A stretch of DNA of 64,000 nucleotides from contig LODT01000035.1 in the NCBI GenBank assembly GCA_001606155.1, positions 124,001-188,000 on the forward strand. The letters are read 5' to 3'. A program made the translations under genes and the position numbers. The DNA comes from Tieghemostelium lacteum (taxonomy: Eukaryota > Evosea > Eumycetozoa > Dictyosteliales > Raperosteliaceae). Positions 1 through 10,377 of this stretch are shown piece after piece (the first letter of the stretch is position 1; each line of letters begins with the position of its first letter). Under the pieces are notes generated by a model that did not search any database, was not told the DNA's origin, and saw only the letters and a list, made by a program, of their open reading frames with translations.

Positions 1-1
1 T

Positions 2-1018
2 GAAGGTCACTGGTTAGATAGAGCAAAGGCTAAATATGATTCTGGATCTGTTGAAGCTATGAAATATGTTCTCAATGTATTGTTAATATTTGTCCCAATG
101 CCTTTCTTCTGGTCTCTATATGATCAATCAGGTTCCAGATGGACTTTGCAAACTAAATCTATGGACATCACAATTGGTAAGATTAAATTAGAAAAGGATA
201 TGATTCAAGCTCTCAATCCACTTTTAATCATGATATTTGTCCCTATTTTCCAATATTGTATCTATAAGCCATTGGATAAGAAAAATATTCATTTCACAGC
301 TCTTAAGCGTATGACTGTTGGTATGTTCTTAGCAATCGTATCATTCTTAATTGCAATGTTTTTGCAGTTATATATTGATAGTAAACCAGCCAACACTGTT
401 TCTGTAGTATGGCAGCTGCCACAATATGTTGTTATGGCATGGGCTGAAATTCTACTAAGCATTACTGGATTAGAGTTTGCATATAGTCAAGCTCCAAAAT
501 CAATGAAAAGTATTATCATGTCAGCTTGGTTACTCACTGTATCTCTTGGTAATGTATTTGTTATTGTTGTAGTAGAAGGTATCAATTTACCATCAAGATG
601 GGTTGAATTTTTAGTATTTGCTGGTGTAATGGCTTTCTTTACTGTAATATTCATTATCATTGCAATTAATTATAAATATGTTGATCCAGATGTAATTAAT
701 CAAATTGGAAATGATACAACTTCAAATCCACCTGATAGCCCAATTATTCAAGATAACACAAGTACCAAATCCAAAATGGGTGAACCTCAACTAGATCTCT
801 TATCACCACATAATTTAATATCCCCACCATTTATTACACCAACTATTGAAACCCCAGTTGGTTCTACTCCACAATATCACCATGAAAAGAAAACAATAAC
901 CACCAATTCTACAACTAGTTCAACAAGCAATAGTTCAACATTAAACGTTCCATATGTTCCAAAGCCCAGAAAACCATCTCCACGACCATCACCAACCCTC
1001 ACTCAACAAAATAAATAA
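2..1018 (+). CDS. POT/SLC15-type oligopeptide transporter, C-terminal part (5' end outside window)
   Basis: Proton-coupled di/tripeptide transporter of the POT (PTR2/SLC15) family in a cell membrane. The frame is open from base 2, before the first Met at 59, and the residues there (HWLDRAKAKY) are the usual stretch just before TM7 in SLC15 proteins, so the gene starts upstream of the window. The visible 338 residues hold about six hydrophobic segments. The family-typical stretch EILLSITGLEFAYSQAP lies in the loop and helix preceding the last two membrane spans. After the last span comes a Ser/Thr/Pro-rich cytoplasmic tail of about 100 residues, longer than in animal PEPT proteins, ending PSPTLTQQNK. 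No intron is needed in the visible part. Family assignment is firm; the transported substrate is inferred from the family. Confidence 0.88.
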   Translation, partial: EGHWLDRAKAKYDSGSVEAMKYVLNVLLIFVPMPFFWSLYDQSGSRWTLQTKSMDITIGKIKLEKDMIQALNPLLIMIFVPIFQYCIYKPLDKKNIHFTALKRMTVGMFLAIVSFLIAMFLQLYIDSKPANTVSVVWQLPQYVVMAWAEILLSITGLEFAYSQAPKSMKSIIMSAWLLTVSLGNVFVIVVVEGINLPSRWVEFLVFAGVMAFFTVIFIIIAINYKYVDPDVINQIGNDTTSNPPDSPIIQDNTSTKSKMGEPQLDLLSPHNLISPPFITPTIETPVGSTPQYHHEKKTITTNSTTSSTSNSSTLNVPYVPKPRKPSPRPSPTLTQQNK

Positions 1019-1161
1019 ACAATAACAACCATGTTTAAACTTTATCAAATTGATAAAGTATTTTTATATAAAGTTATCATGATATCAACTTTTTATAAAA
1101 GAAAATTTATTAATAAAATATAAATCTTTACTAAAATTAGTTGTGAATTTTATATTAAAAT

Positions 1162-1655
1162 CTATACTGAATATTTTTCAAAAATGGTTACAAATGGATC
1201 TAGAGATTTTGGATAATTTGCAGTGATATCAAAAACAATACCAATCTTTTTTGAAACGACAGTGATTTTATAAGTTGTTTTCCAAGGTTTGTTACTACTG
1301 TCATGAAATGTAGTGGGATCCATATTCTTAAATTCATCACTATCAACTAGATCTTCAAGTTTTTTTGCATCTTCCATTGTCATCTTACCAGTCTTTCCAT
1401 TCTGATTGATATAATATCCAGAATTTAATTCAATTTGTAAACTCTTATATTCATTATTTGGACCACCTTGTCTTGATATTACCAGATCCTAATTAAACCA
1501 TATCATATCGACATATATTATTAATATTATTAAAAAAATTTAAATATTATTTTTCATTTTAAAATAATTACCCCTGAATCACCACTTGTTATATGAAATA
1601 ATAGAAAACAACTTGATATTATTGAAAAAATTAAAAGTAATTTTAAAGATTTCAT
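1162..1655 (-). CDS. Small secreted protein, emfourin-like (2 exons)
   Basis: Spliced model: exon 1 1572-1655, exon 2 1162-1488, giving 136 residues. Exon 1 encodes Met-Lys followed by a long hydrophobic run (LLLIFSIISS), a clear signal peptide. The intron starts GTAATT and ends TTTAATTAG and is phase 0. The mature part starts DLVISRQGGPNNEY and continues with short beta-like strands, a helix around MEDAKKLEDLVDS, and ends at EKYSV. The layout (a strand with Arg-x-Gly-Gly, then a leucine-containing helix, then strands) resembles the emfourin type of metalloprotease inhibitor. That likeness is from memory of the family and is weak. What is firm is a small, single-domain secreted protein without cysteines in the mature part. 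Confidence 0.6.
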
Positions 1656-2282
1656 ATTAGTTGTTGACAAATGGGTTGTGTAAAGAAAAAAATCAAATAA
1701 ATAATATTAGAAGGATATTTAATTTACTCGTTTTTTATACTATTTTTTACATGTAATTTAATTGTAAAGAATATTCCTCAGATTAATAATATTACTATAA
1801 TTATTACCCTATACGCAGATGACACTGCAACATTAATATTCTTTTTCTTCTGTTATTATATTGATCTTAATATATTTCATTACAATTAAAGTCAATTCGA
1901 TCGAATTCAAACTGATCTTGAAATGATTTCTGATAATGTTCAGTTTTGGGATTAGTTTGTGTACGTTCGGTAATATCCCAAAACTGAATAATAGTAATTA
2001 TATAGTGTTGCTATTTACATTTTGTGGTGTGTGTTTTTATAAAATTACTATTTTGGGTTAAACTTATATAGAGATATATAAAAATAAAAAAAAAAACAAA
2101 CATGATAATACCTAATAGATAGTAATCATTGTTTTATTAATTCTTTTCTTCTATCCTCCACAACACATAAATGAGAGATGACAATTTCATACTGTACGCA
2201 CGACACTTTAAAAAATTAATTAATAAAATGTTAATGTAAATCGATTGGTGGCAAACTATATTATAAATTTATGTTGAGAGGT
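1656..2282. other. Intergenic stretch with two palindromic elements
   Basis: No coding frame is supported here. The stretch lies between the 5' end of the small secreted protein gene and the 3' end of the 2H-phosphoesterase-like gene. It holds a perfect 14-bp palindrome at 1894-1907 (AATTCGATCGAATT) and a 14-bp inverted repeat at 1939-1988, listed separately. The rest is AT-rich sequence with no recognisable signal. Confidence 0.6.
1939..1988. repeat. Inverted repeat, 14-bp arms, 22-base spacer
   Basis: Left arm 1939-1952 (TTCAGTTTTGGGAT) and right arm 1975-1988 are exact reverse complements. The 22-base spacer includes GTACGTTCGG, which is GC-richer than its surroundings. A G-T and a T-A pair extend the stem slightly outward. 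It could be a transcript hairpin or the trace of a template-switch event; no gene covers it. Confidence 0.8.
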
Positions 2283-3160
2283 CTAAAATTGATTATTGTT
2301 CTCAAAATTAAAAGTACCATATTGGTTATCTAATACAGTTCCATAATCTCCTACATTTCCTATACCTATACTAGGTGAATAGAATTGATGTGGTTGTATA
2401 TTAATTGTATCAAAAACATTTACTAAATTGTCAATGGCGTCCCATGCTAATGTTATACTAAATTAGTTTAGAATAATATTAGAATTAATAAAATCTAATT
2501 GCTAATAATAATTATAAGATAGAATTATATAGTACTTTATACATACTGTGGTTGAAATTGTGAAAATACATTTGGTGAACCATATTTTGTAATCATTGCA
2601 ATCTTTTCAGATCTAATAGGTTCTGGTAATGCATATACCCATGAGGGTATACTTTGATTTGGTGTTATATATTGATAAGTATTATTTACAACAAAATCTG
2701 ACAAGTATTGTAAACATGGTAAAACTGTTGCGTTCCACATTCCGTATTGTGCTGAAACCATTATATTTGTCATTTCAACTTGACAACTTTCTCCAACTTT
2801 ACTCAATATATCTATATTATTTAAAATTCTGAATTTAAGTTATATATCAATTAGAAATCAGTGTTTCTATTAAATATCTATACAGTATCTGATAATATGT
2901 AATTATGATATATACACTTCTTGTAGATAAGGAATTGAATCATTTTGAAAATCAGTTAAGTATAAAGTAACATGTGGTATTGATATTTTCCCTAGAAATA
3001 TTTGATCATTTGGTGCTAAAGTATTTACTTGTTGATTATATTCTATAGCTAATTCATATGTAACTGGATCTAAATTTAAATGAATATCCAATTGAATTGA
3101 TGTAATATAACCAATACAGAATAATAGTGCAAAGATTATACTTTTCATTCCCATTGACAT
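2283..3160 (-). CDS. Secreted 2H phosphoesterase-like protein (3 exons)
   Basis: Spliced model: 2916-3160, 2547-2828 and 2283-2457 read on the minus strand, 702 bases, 233 residues. Introns use GTATAT and GTATGT donors and keep frame. A signal peptide starts at Met1 or Met5 (SIIFALLFCIGYITS). Two H-x-T motifs appear: His63-Val-Thr in IPHVTLYLTDF and His176-Ile-Thr in QPHITLAWD. The second exists only after splicing, because its His codon spans the exon 2/3 junction. Paired H-x-T/S motifs, each followed by hydrophobic residues, mark the 2H phosphoesterase superfamily (RNA ligase-like and cyclic phosphodiesterase-like enzymes). The spacing of about 113 residues is somewhat long. Glycosylation-type sites (NNTY, NATV) fit secretion. 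The substrate is unknown; an extracellular or lysosomal enzyme acting on RNA or cyclic nucleotides is an inference. Confidence 0.7.
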
Positions 3161-3257
3161 TATTGTAAAACGAAAAATTAAAAAAAAAAAATAAAAAGTC
3201 CTCTGATCTATTTATAAATATTTAATCATATTTGACAAGGTACGACATTATAATTAT

Positions 3258-6200
3258 TTATTTCATTTCATAGGATATGAAGATATCCCAAGTCATTAAA
3301 TTATTACATACTTGGGATATATCTGATATTAATGCTTTAAATTTAGCCTTATTGTTTAATCTATATTTCATGATATAAAATTAATATGATTTATATTGTT
3401 TTTTATAAATTAAATGAGTACATACGTAATGATAATTTTTGCTAATCTTTCTCTTTCATTTAATGGTGTTTCAGATGGTAACCATGTTGCATTTAATATA
3501 CATTCGATAATAACTCCTTTAGACTCCGGGTATCTTAAAACTAGAATGATAAATTTAGATAGTTAGTATATATTTATACTGAAATTTGTATAATAAATGT
3601 ACATACTCCAATCATATAACAATTCAGAGAATTTAATTGTCATAGTTTTAGTTGAATCATTTACAATGGCCACAAAGATATTAGATAGAATTGGTTTTGT
3701 ATAGTTGGTAACCAGTGTGGCATGAGTATTCATCTTGATAAATAACTGTTTGTAAAAATTGATTATACTCTCTACTGATTCCTTTTCTGTATTTAATAAA
3801 AATCTAATTGAAAGTTCCATGATATTCAATGCATACGGTGAGCTATAAAATATATTTGGTTGGATTACCAATGTTGTCTCTAGACATTTAAAATATCTTT
3901 CGATAGTTGACATTGATTCACTGGTATCTGTAAATTGAATTACCAAATAATATTAATATCTAATATATCATGGAATTACAATAAAATATAAAATATAATA
4001 CATACTTTCCATAATAGTTGGCAAATAGCTAGTTATCATATTATTAACTACATTTTGAATGTGGGCTATAAAATTTGGAATCTTACCAAAGGTATTAATT
4101 ATCAAATCTAATGATTCATAGAATTTTGAAGTTATAGTTGGTATGGCCTTCATAGTTGATAATAAATAATTAAATATATTATCAATATTCAGCATACTCT
4201 CTGTACCCAAATCATGAACAATCTTCCAAAATATTTTCCAAATGGAATCTGAAAGTTCAATACTTCTATTTTGAACTGATAATTTATGAATATCCTCCAA
4301 AATCACCCAAATTCCATTGATAAATTCTTTAAATAACGGCACTGAATCTTCTCCAAAACTTTAAAATTTAATATATTAATATTAATATATTTGATTTGTA
4401 TCTAGAATATTGAGATATAATGTGTACATACTTTAAAGAAGATTCTAATAAAGATATTTTACTAACCAACATTGAAATATTATCAGGATTGGTATGATCC
4501 AAAACTAAAGCATTCTTGATATTGCTAACTATTGGATTCAATAATCTCTGTAAAAATGATGGTTTTTGATTGATATTGATTTGATTTATCAGATTCAAAA
4601 TGGATTCAATAAATAGTTTTTGTTGTGAAGTTGTCAAACTATCATAATAGGTCTCCAATGTTTTCAATGTTATTTCTAAATTTTCATATAATTGATCACA
4701 ATATTCCTCTGTATATTTATATAATAATTTTACTAAATTTGTAAAATGTATTAGTCCTTTAATAACTATATATAGTATGGAAAGTTGGTTGTACTTACAT
4801 GATTCATCTCTAGTATCATTGTGTTGAATAATAGAGAGAATATAGTTATAAGATTTAGGCAGTAATTTATATTGGAATATAAATTGTCTAAAATCTTTTA
4901 GTAGGAGGAGGATGGTAAATGTCAGTTTAGGATGATAGGGTAGAGTTAGAGTTTGAGAGAGAATATCCAAAGTCAATTGATAGGAAATACCATCATCTTC
5001 AGTGTCTTCAATGATATTTATAGAGACACAGTTAAAAACATAGATAACGACCTCGTAAGATCTCCATGTCTTACAATTCTTTTTCAACAGATCGTAAATA
5101 TACTGAATAAATTCATCAGGACCAATAATGGAAAAACAAGTAACAATGATATCGCATACATTGTTTCTATAGTTGATAATGTCATCTTCCATATCTTCAA
5201 AATCCTCTTGACTCAACTTATCGTTACTCTGTGACAAGTCATTGGGATATGACGATCTTTCAATGAGAATCTGTAATAATTTAGCATAAATCTTTTTCAA
5301 ATCCTCCTGATCCTCTACATTTTCTCCCAAATAAGACCATGCATTAAATGTCAATTCTGATACCTCTCTGTCATGATGTAAACAAAATTCTAATAGAAAT
5401 GATAGACATTGTTGTATATCACTATTTGTGGTATCTGTCATTAACGGTGCATAACATTCAACAATCTGTGATAATGTCTCTGCAAATGTTCTACAAATAT
5501 TTAAATTATCACCTGATAATAGATGTAACGATATATTAGTATATTTCTATATTATATACCCTATATCATCTTTAAACATACTTTGAACAGCAGATTCATA
5601 AATATTCTTTAATGACATAAATTTTCTAATGATTGGGACCATAATAGTTTCAAAACATGCAATATCTTTAGAATGTATTCTTAGTGAATTTGTAACTGGA
5701 ACTGGTGTTGTCAATGGTGACATATAAGTGTGAAAATTAATAAGATCACCAATTAAACTCATACCCTCAACCAATATATCTTGGTTTTCAATAACTTTAA
5801 ATACATTCATTAATAATCCACTTTTTATAACAGCCCTATTTAAATTATAATTCAAAATATTAATATATATTCAAATCTATAGACATTTCAAATGATTACT
5901 GATATGATTATAACATACTTTGCATTACTAAATCTAATCCAATGTTTAACACATTTTAATAGTAAAACATTTAATTGTTGACTTAAACCTTTAGCTAGAT
6001 ATTCAGAGATTGATACAATTACATTTTCAGAATTTGCAATAAAAGTCTCTTTAATCAGTATTCTTCTGGGATTGGAAAGAACTACAGATTCAAATTCAAT
6101 AGGTAGTAATGTCAGTATATCCAATGTACCTTTTTTAATTCTATCTGTTGATTGTGGACTATGTAATAAATTTAATAAATCCACAACTGCATTCTCCCAA

Positions 6201-6883
6201 AGTTTAGGAATGCTATGTATCACTAATTATTATAAAAAAAGAAATAAAATACAAAATCTATTAGTATTTTTTTCAATGAATTAATCAAATATGTGATATG
6301 ATTATTAGAAATACTTACTAATTGCTGAAATACATGAACATATTTTCTGATTAAATACTTGATTGTTATCCTTATCAAATAAAAATCTATTAAATACAGT
6401 GTTTTTTATAGTTATTCTAAATTCATCAGTCCAACGTGCTTCCCAATCACTGTGAACTTTAGTGTAGAGTGTCTGTATACCAAAGAATTGACTGAAAAAT
6501 GGCTGATTTACTTTTATCAATTCCAAACACATTGGTACAATTCCACTGTTATTCTGTAGATCCAATAACCATCTATTGGCTTCATTCTGTATGACTGTAT
6601 CTGTCTGTTGAAATAGTTTCTGAAGAACCTGTTCAACTTGTTCCAGTGTAGCTCCAGCTGCACTAGTTCCATTCATTGCACCACTTGTCATTCCACTATT
6701 ATTATTAACATAAGAGTTTAATGTAAAAAAGTTATTATTATTATTGTTATTCTTTATCAATGTGCTATCTCCACCGTTCAACAATGGGAAATTTAGTGAA
6801 CTTGGATCAATCACACTACCCATTGATTGAATTGTAGGAGATGATGATAGTTTTGGTGTATTATCTAATTTATTATTCATCAC
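3258..6883 (-). CDS. Importin-beta family receptor, transportin-3/importin-13 type (8 exons)
   Basis: Nuclear transport receptor built of HEAT repeats. Model: exons 6319-6883, 5919-6222, 5582-5835, 4432-5512, 4006-4358, 3607-3927, 3426-3540 and 3258-3360, all phases consistent, 1031 residues. Donors are GTATGT or GTAAGT. An Asn/Ser-rich start of about 75 residues precedes the conserved region (LEQVEQVLQKLFQQ, then W-rich NRWLLDLQ, QPFFSQFFGIQTLYTKV). The region LNICRTFAETL with LTFNAWSYLGEN and the end FKALISDISQVCN match the TNPO3/IPO13/Mtr10 branch; TNPO3 usually imports SR splicing factors. The exon 3 donor was chosen at GTATGT (5576-5581), because the weaker site downstream brings a stop into frame. 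The choice between TNPO3 and IPO13 is not certain. Confidence 0.85.
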
Positions 6884-7270
6884 TCCTCACCTGTGATATC
6901 AATAACCCTCCTATGTAGATATCTTATGATAAAAAAATCTAAAAAAAAAAAAAAAAATTAAAAAAAAAATATTTTAGATAGTCTTAATTCTCTGAATTCC
7001 AATTTTTATCATTTCACAATTGATATTCGATTTTTTGAAATTCTTAAATATGTCCTTTTCCGACAGTTTAACCTTCATTTTTTATTTATAGATTTTATTA
7101 TAACTTTCTGGATTTTATTAATTAATTTTCATTGCCCTATCATTTTTTTTTTTTTTTTTTTTTAAAATTTTTTTTTTTTCACAACTCTCTCACACCACCC
7201 ACATTGTAAATTAGTAAACCATCAATAACAATATCAACTCATCATCTTTCATTAAAAAAAGAAATCAAAA
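6884..7270. promoter_or_regulatory. Divergent promoter region between karyopherin and MOB1 genes, with poly(T)/poly(A) tracts
   Basis: 387 bases separate the two divergently transcribed starts. A poly(A) run near 6942-6970 and a poly(T) run from about 7143, broken by AAAA and continuing to about 7179, sit here. Oligo(dA/dT) tracts upstream of genes are typical of dictyostelid promoters. A CACAACTCTCTCACACCACCCACA stretch close to the MOB1 start is unusually pyrimidine/C-rich and probably part of the 5' UTR. No specific factor site is recognised. Confidence 0.4.
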
Positions 7271-8001
7271 ATGACACTATTTTCATCTCTTCTATCTAAA
7301 GTTGCTATTAAAGATAAAGAGAATAGTACCCACATTAAACATCCAAAAAAGAAACATCCACAAGGGTCATCAAGATACACCCTCAGACAGAGTTTAAAGA
7401 ATAAATTAGCAGCAGGTACAGTGTTGAGAGATTCTGTTAAATGTCCTGAAAATGAAGATGAAAATGAATGGATTGCAATGTTAGTCATTGAATCCTACAA
7501 CAATATGATCAATAGTTATGAATTTATTCAACAGTTTTGTACTGATCAAACATGCCCACAAATGAATGGTGCAAAGTAAGTTATTGCTTCTGTTTACAAT
7601 TCTAATAATATCTCATTTTTACTAATATTATCACTCTAAAATTTTAAAGAGCCGTTTATTATTGGACAGAAGGTAAAGGTAAACCACAAGAGTTACCAGC
7701 TCATCAATATATTGATAAATTGACAAATTGGATTAATGAACAAATTGATAACCCTGATATTTTCCCAGTTGGTGGTAGTAATTTTTCAAAGACATTCAAA
7801 GCTAATGTATCAAAGATCATTAGCAGAATGTTAAGAGTTTATGCTCACATTTATTATGCTCATTGGGAACACATTAAAACTTTGAATGTTGATGGTCATG
7901 TAAACACTCTATTAAAACATTTACAATACTTTGCAGAGGAATTTGGTTTAATTGGTGAAAAAGATAAATCTGTAATGAAACATGTATTTGATACTTTATA
8001 A
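7271..8001 (+). CDS. MOB1-like kinase activator (2 exons)
   Basis: MOB proteins bind and activate NDR/LATS kinases in the Hippo and mitotic-exit pathways. Exons 7271-7575 and 7650-8001 join in phase 2 (GTAAGT donor, TTTTAAAG acceptor) to give 218 residues, the usual MOB1 length. The zinc site is visible: CTDQTCPQM supplies two Cys and the helix HIYYAHWEHI supplies two His. The segments YYWTEGKGKPQELPAHQYID and GGSNFSKTFKANVSKIISRMLRVYAHIY are family hallmarks; the YxxW core often read YEYLW or YRWAD in MOB1 is VYYWTEG here. The first 35 residues are basic. Identification is firm; assignment among MOB paralogues (MobA, B or C) is not attempted. Confidence 0.92.
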
Positions 8002-8443
8002 AACAAACAAACAACAACAATAATATCTATAACATTACTTCCTCTCTCTCTCTATACATATCAACCTAATTCAATCAAATAATAACAAAATAATAATACA
8101 ATATCTATAGTTTCCAAAAACCCAACTATCAACATTCATTCTTCCTTAATCAAAATGTAAATATAAAAAAAAGAAATCAAGTTACAACAATGCAATTGTA
8201 TTAATTCTTTTTTATATTATGTTTTATTTATAAAATGGCTAAAAATTCAGTTACTTCTAATAACCATTCGAATTTATAATACTTGGCTATATTTAAAGAT
8301 GGTCAAACTTTTTGATTTAAATAATAAATTAACATGATTAATAATTGTAATTATAATAATATTATTTATATTGATTAGGATATTTAAATTTAATTATTGA
8401 TATACGTTTGTTATTTTCACAACATATGTTAACATTTTCAATG

Positions 8444-8809
8444 AAGAAAATCCCTAAAGACCATCGCAAATAAATTAAACAAAAATCATAAAAAATCAGT
8501 TCCACACTTACATATTTCTTGTATTTTAATCATTGATAATTTTTATATTGTTTATTTTAATGGTAATAACCGTTTTGATACAACCATTACCCTAGGTAAT
8601 GTAAGGATAAATGGTAATTTAGTAAGCTTTAATTCATATATTTATGTGCGTATAAACCCAATTGTATCAGTTCAACAACAAGCTCATGGAGGCCCAGTCC
8701 GTGTCTTTGTTCGTGGCAATAGTGTGACACCACTTTTATACTGCTATTTTTTCATGCGAAACTATTGCAAGAAGTCTCCATATGTCCAAGGGCAAAAAAT
8801 CAGTTGAAG
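8444..8809 (+). pseudogene. Open frame of about 120 codons lacking an early ATG; possible gene remnant
   Basis: The plus-strand frame reads through without stop from 8444 to the TGA near 8807. The translation includes FNGNNRFDTTITLGNVRING and VSVQQQAHGGPVRVFVRG, which looks like real protein rather than the Lys/Asn/Ile mix of random AT-rich DNA, and GC content rises locally from about 8640. The only Met is late (FMRNYCKKS). I do not recognise the family. It may be a decayed exon, or an internal exon of a gene whose other parts I cannot find. Confidence 0.3.
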
Positions 8810-8953
8810 TTAACAATGTAGGAGTTGAACATCCTTCCTAGATGGGGATTACTAAATGAATAGCAAAAATTTATTTGCCTAATATCTATTTTTTGCAGTT
8901 GCTACAGGTATAGGTTCTTTGTTTTTAAGTATATTCAAATTAAATCCCATTTA

Positions 8954-9030
8954 ATCTAACAATTCATTTTCAATTATATAGCAAATTTGTTGTGGAATAA
9001 AAAATTATAATTGAAAATGAATTGTTAGAT
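8954..9030. repeat. Perfect inverted repeat, 25-bp arms, 27-base spacer
   Basis: Left arm 8954-8978 (starts ATCTAACAATTCATTTTC) and right arm 9006-9030 are exact reverse complements over 25 bases. The spacer 8979-9005 is 27 bases. Pairing stops sharply at both ends. A transcript would fold into a long, fully paired stem. No terminal duplication or transposase is near. Two further repeats in this window (60361-60441 and 60704-60770) have the same 27-base spacer. Confidence 0.9.
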
Positions 9031-9459
9031 GATATTATTTTATTCAAACAATTTTAATATAAAAATTAAATAAATTTTCTCATTTTGGTTAAAATAAACA
9101 ATTAAAATCATAAATTATTTTATTTTCTTTATTCTATTTAATCAAATATACAATTCTTTTATAAAAGTTATTTGAGTACCTTATAGTATTCACTTTTCTA
9201 TACTAAATAATTTTTATTACAGAGGATTAATAGGGGTTTTTCATTTGATTTTAGTTGAATTTATAAAGATGTCAATTGAACATCAGCTCAAATATCTACT
9301 GAGAAATATTTGCTTCTTATTAGTCAATCAATCAATATAGATAGGTGCTGGGCAGGCATTCTAAACTCAAATCTTTTGGATTCAACATAGGTCCTGTGGC
9401 AACACCATGCATAAAATTTGCTTTTCAAATTTTCGATGTGATTTGTTAAAATATAAACT

Positions 9460-9505
9460 TTCGTTCCAAATTTATTCGTTTTTTCATTATCTTTATGGGA
9501 ACGAA
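9460..9505. repeat. Imperfect inverted repeat, possible decayed hairpin
   Basis: TTCGTTCC at 9460-9467 pairs with GGAACGAA at 9498-9505, spacer 30 bases. Outside this core the flanks (TTAAAATATAAACT on the left, TTTTATGTTAAA on the right) are also roughly complementary if two bases are allowed to bulge, so the original arms may have been about 20 bp. This could be an older version of the perfect repeats elsewhere in the window. Confidence 0.5.
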
Positions 9506-9689
9506 TTTTATGTTAAAAAATTAAATTAATTATGAAGTTTGTTTATAATATCAAGATAAGAATTTAATATAATTATGAGATGGTGAATTGTGTAATTCTG
9601 ATGTGTATTGTTAGTGGGACTTTTAGTTCTTTTTCACAAAATTTTAAATTTTTATTTCCAATTTATATAGAATAGAATCACAAACAAGA

Positions 9690-10268
9690 ATGGTTCTATC
9701 TGAAAGATTAAATCAACGCAATAATAGTAATGTTAAATCTAGTGAAATTACAACCTCTACACATAAACAAAAAAAAGAATTAGAAATAAATACAGCAGAT
9801 GAAGTGAAGGTCACAGGAGAAGATTGCAATACCTGTGATGCACTAGGAATACCAGATAAGAAAGATCAAATGTTTAAATTAATTTCACAAACAGGACCTT
9901 CAGAAACTGAGATTAAAGATATGAAATTCTGGGAACCTATGCCAGAACCACCTGACTATATAGAGTTGGGTAACTCTGGTTGGACACTATTACACGCCAT
10001 AGCTGCATACTATCCGACCATTCCAACAAATACCAAAAAAGAACAGGTACGTCAGTTTCTAGAGAGTTTCTCAAAGGTCTATCCTTGTGATGTTTGTGCT
10101 AAAGATTTTCAACATATTCTAAAGAGTACTCCACCACAACTGGATTCTCAACATGATTTCTCAATGTGGCTTTGTAATGCTCACAATAATGTAAATATTC
10201 AGTTAGGTAAACCAACATTTGATTGTAATTTAGTTAATAAAAGATGGCAAAGACAAAATCATCATTAA
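9690..10268 (+). CDS. Erv1/ALR-type FAD-linked sulfhydryl oxidase
   Basis: Single-exon gene, 192 residues. Erv1/ALR re-oxidises Mia40 during disulfide-coupled import into the mitochondrial intermembrane space and passes electrons to cytochrome c. The catalytic pair is Cys133-x-x-Cys136 in YPCDVCAKDF next to the FAD site. The structural pair Cys162 and Cys179 flanks the HNNVNIQLGKPTFDC segment, which carries the His/Asn residues that contact FAD. An N-terminal shuttle pair Cys46-x-x-Cys49 (DCNTCDAL) sits in a flexible, charged arm, as in yeast Erv1 and animal ALR and unlike plant Erv1, where the shuttle pair is C-terminal. The start is the only Met that includes the shuttle arm. Confidence 0.92.
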   Translation: MVLSERLNQRNNSNVKSSEITTSTHKQKKELEINTADEVKVTGEDCNTCDALGIPDKKDQMFKLISQTGPSETEIKDMKFWEPMPEPPDYIELGNSGWTLLHAIAAYYPTIPTNTKKEQVRQFLESFSKVYPCDVCAKDFQHILKSTPPQLDSQHDFSMWLCNAHNNVNIQLGKPTFDCNLVNKRWQRQNHH

Positions 10269-10377
10269 ATTAGATATTTTCTCTAAATTTATAAGTACCC
10301 ACATGATGATGTGTGTTGTATTGACTCTAAAGTGTTTTACAATTTATTTTTTTTTCCATTTTGATTTTAATTTGGAT

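Larger units (their letters stand above)
8002..9689. other. Gene-poor 1.7-kb interval with start-less open frame and hairpins
   Basis: Between MOB1 and the Erv1 gene I see no complete gene. The first part is the MOB1 3' UTR. From about 8444 to 8809 one plus-strand frame is open for about 120 codons without an early ATG (separate entry). A perfect 25-bp inverted repeat lies at 8954-9030, and a weaker one near 9460-9505. Around 9330-9420 the base composition is richer in GC; the minus strand there has a short open run (HGVATGPMLNPKDLS) that may be an old coding scrap. No tRNA A/B boxes were recognised. Confidence 0.5.

Noticed and set aside
4748-4806. Possible tiny intron (33 bases, GTAAGT to ATAG) inside karyopherin exon 4
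   Set aside because: Too short for splicing in dictyostelids and a multiple of three; reading through keeps the frame.
8640-8870. GC-raised stretch considered as a structured RNA gene
   Set aside because: No class I RNA end sequence, upstream DUSE-like ACCCATAA at the right distance, or snoRNA boxes were found; the open frame explains the composition better.
8954-9030. Inverted repeat considered as a MITE or transposon terminus pair
   Set aside because: Spacer of only 27 bases, no target-site duplication, no transposase and no second copy of the arm sequence in the window.
10303-10377. Upstream Met extension of the LYRM5-like gene
   Set aside because: Adds a Phe-rich hydrophobic piece with no family counterpart; the Met at 10378 fits the protein length of the family.
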